A DNA stretch of 64,000 nt from Corydoras sp. C115 (taxonomy: Eukaryota > Chordata > Actinopteri > Siluriformes > Callichthyidae), in assembly GCA_019802505.1 (NCBI GenBank), contig JAFMOC010000268.1, positions 62,001 through 126,000 of the forward strand. The letters run 5' to 3'. A program made the translations under genes and the position numbers. Below, piece by piece: positions 63,300 through 64,000 of this stretch (position 1 is the first letter of the stretch; the number at the start of each line of letters is the position of its first letter). The notes below the pieces were generated by a model. That model worked only from the letters and a program-made list of their open reading frames with translations, searched no databases and had not been told where the DNA came from.

Positions 63300-64000
63300 T
63301 TTAAATTAAAGTCTAAATTTAATTGCATTATAATTAAAGCATTATTTCCCTTTAGATCTTCACATCAGTGAAATTTTATTGTAATCAATACCACTGCAGG
63401 TCCTGAGTTTTAATAGCTGCGATACTTCCGTGTGTGTTTTGCATGATTCACATTTAATAAACTCAGGTTCGAACCTCCATCCTGCAGATGAGCAGGCCAA
63501 CACCCTACGCACTGAAGGACCACGCCCTCGTTTGCAGTAAACTAACTAAACGACGTGCTGTAGAGTAATTACACGTCATGACGGCCGAGTTACTCTGAAA
63601 CATGGGAGTTCGGGGACTCTCGGAGGTCCTCCTGGAGGAACCCGGCGTGACGTTTGAGGGTCAGGCGCTGCGTCCTCCTGGTCCTGTGCTCTCTGGTCTT
63701 CACCGCGGCGTTGGCGTCATTGGCGCGGGACGTCAGCCCGCGTCACGTCACCGCAGTAATCCCCGTCGGCGCGGCGCCCCCTGTCTGAACCCAACTCTGC
63801 AACGCCGCTGACCGGAACGGCCCGAGGGGGCGCCTCGGCCCGTCCGCCCGGGAGAGCGAGGGACGCTGAGCGTCGGGATAACGACCTCCACGCTGAAGGT
63901 CACCCTTTATAAAGCGGTGACATCACCGAGGCCCGGCGTCCGGACCCGCTCTCGTCATCCCATGAGCTTTTTTTAAACTCGGTTCCGCACCCGTCCATCG
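63300..64000. other. Window end, CpG-rich, no gene resolved
   Basis: From about 63595 the sequence becomes CpG-rich, which could be the edge of a promoter lying beyond the window. A tRNA-like fragment of the second SINE family is at about 63465-63530. The open frame at 63602-63811 has no recognisable motif. Confidence 0.35.

Overview
This is nuclear DNA from a teleost fish. Every gene is split by GT-AG introns, the proteins are vertebrate, and about 22% of the window (45 copies, about 14 kb) is one tRNA-derived SINE with a V-SINE-type core. Relics of Tc1-like transposons and simple repeats fill much of the rest. The SINE style is compatible with an otophysan such as a catfish, but the species cannot be fixed from the sequence alone.

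Six protein-coding genes were assembled exon by exon, with reading phase checked at every junction. (1) atp5me (+, 1375-3581) encodes ATP synthase membrane subunit e, 71 aa. (2) pde6b (-, 17436-5660) encodes the rod cGMP phosphodiesterase beta subunit in 21 exons, 853 aa, including a small last exon that supplies the prenylation box. (3) purpurin/rbp4l (+, 22081-23004) encodes a secreted retinal lipocalin of 196 aa behind a TATA box. (4) slc26a1 (+, 27099-29293) encodes a sulfate/anion exchanger of 701 aa in two coding exons. (5) prc1 (+, 30386-35735) encodes the cytokinesis microtubule bundler in 14 exons, 570 aa. (6) htr4 (-, 50236 to about 36897) encodes the 5-HT4 serotonin receptor, 395 aa with the tail proposed here.

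Layout: 0-3.7 kb atp5me; 3.7-5.6 kb convergent 3' ends; 5.6-17.5 kb pde6b with SINE-packed introns; 17.5-21.9 kb divergent promoter interval shared by two photoreceptor genes; 22-23.2 kb purpurin; 23.2-27 kb transposon relics and a CpG-rich possible first exon; 27-29.5 kb slc26a1; 30.3-36 kb prc1; 36-50.3 kb htr4 with a long last intron; 50.3-64 kb gene-poor repeats, including a roughly 1-kb CCA/CAC trinucleotide array at 61.7-62.7 kb.

The genes do not form one pathway. pde6b (phototransduction) and purpurin (retinoid-binding retinal lipocalin) are both photoreceptor genes arranged head to head. atp5me, pde6b and slc26a1 keep a neighbourhood like human 4p16.3, whereas htr4 and prc1 lie on other human chromosomes. 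The most unusual observations concern SINE behaviour: target-site duplications that copied 5' splice sites in atp5me and pde6b, tandem SINEs sharing one target, and a two-SINE composite present twice in opposite orientation.
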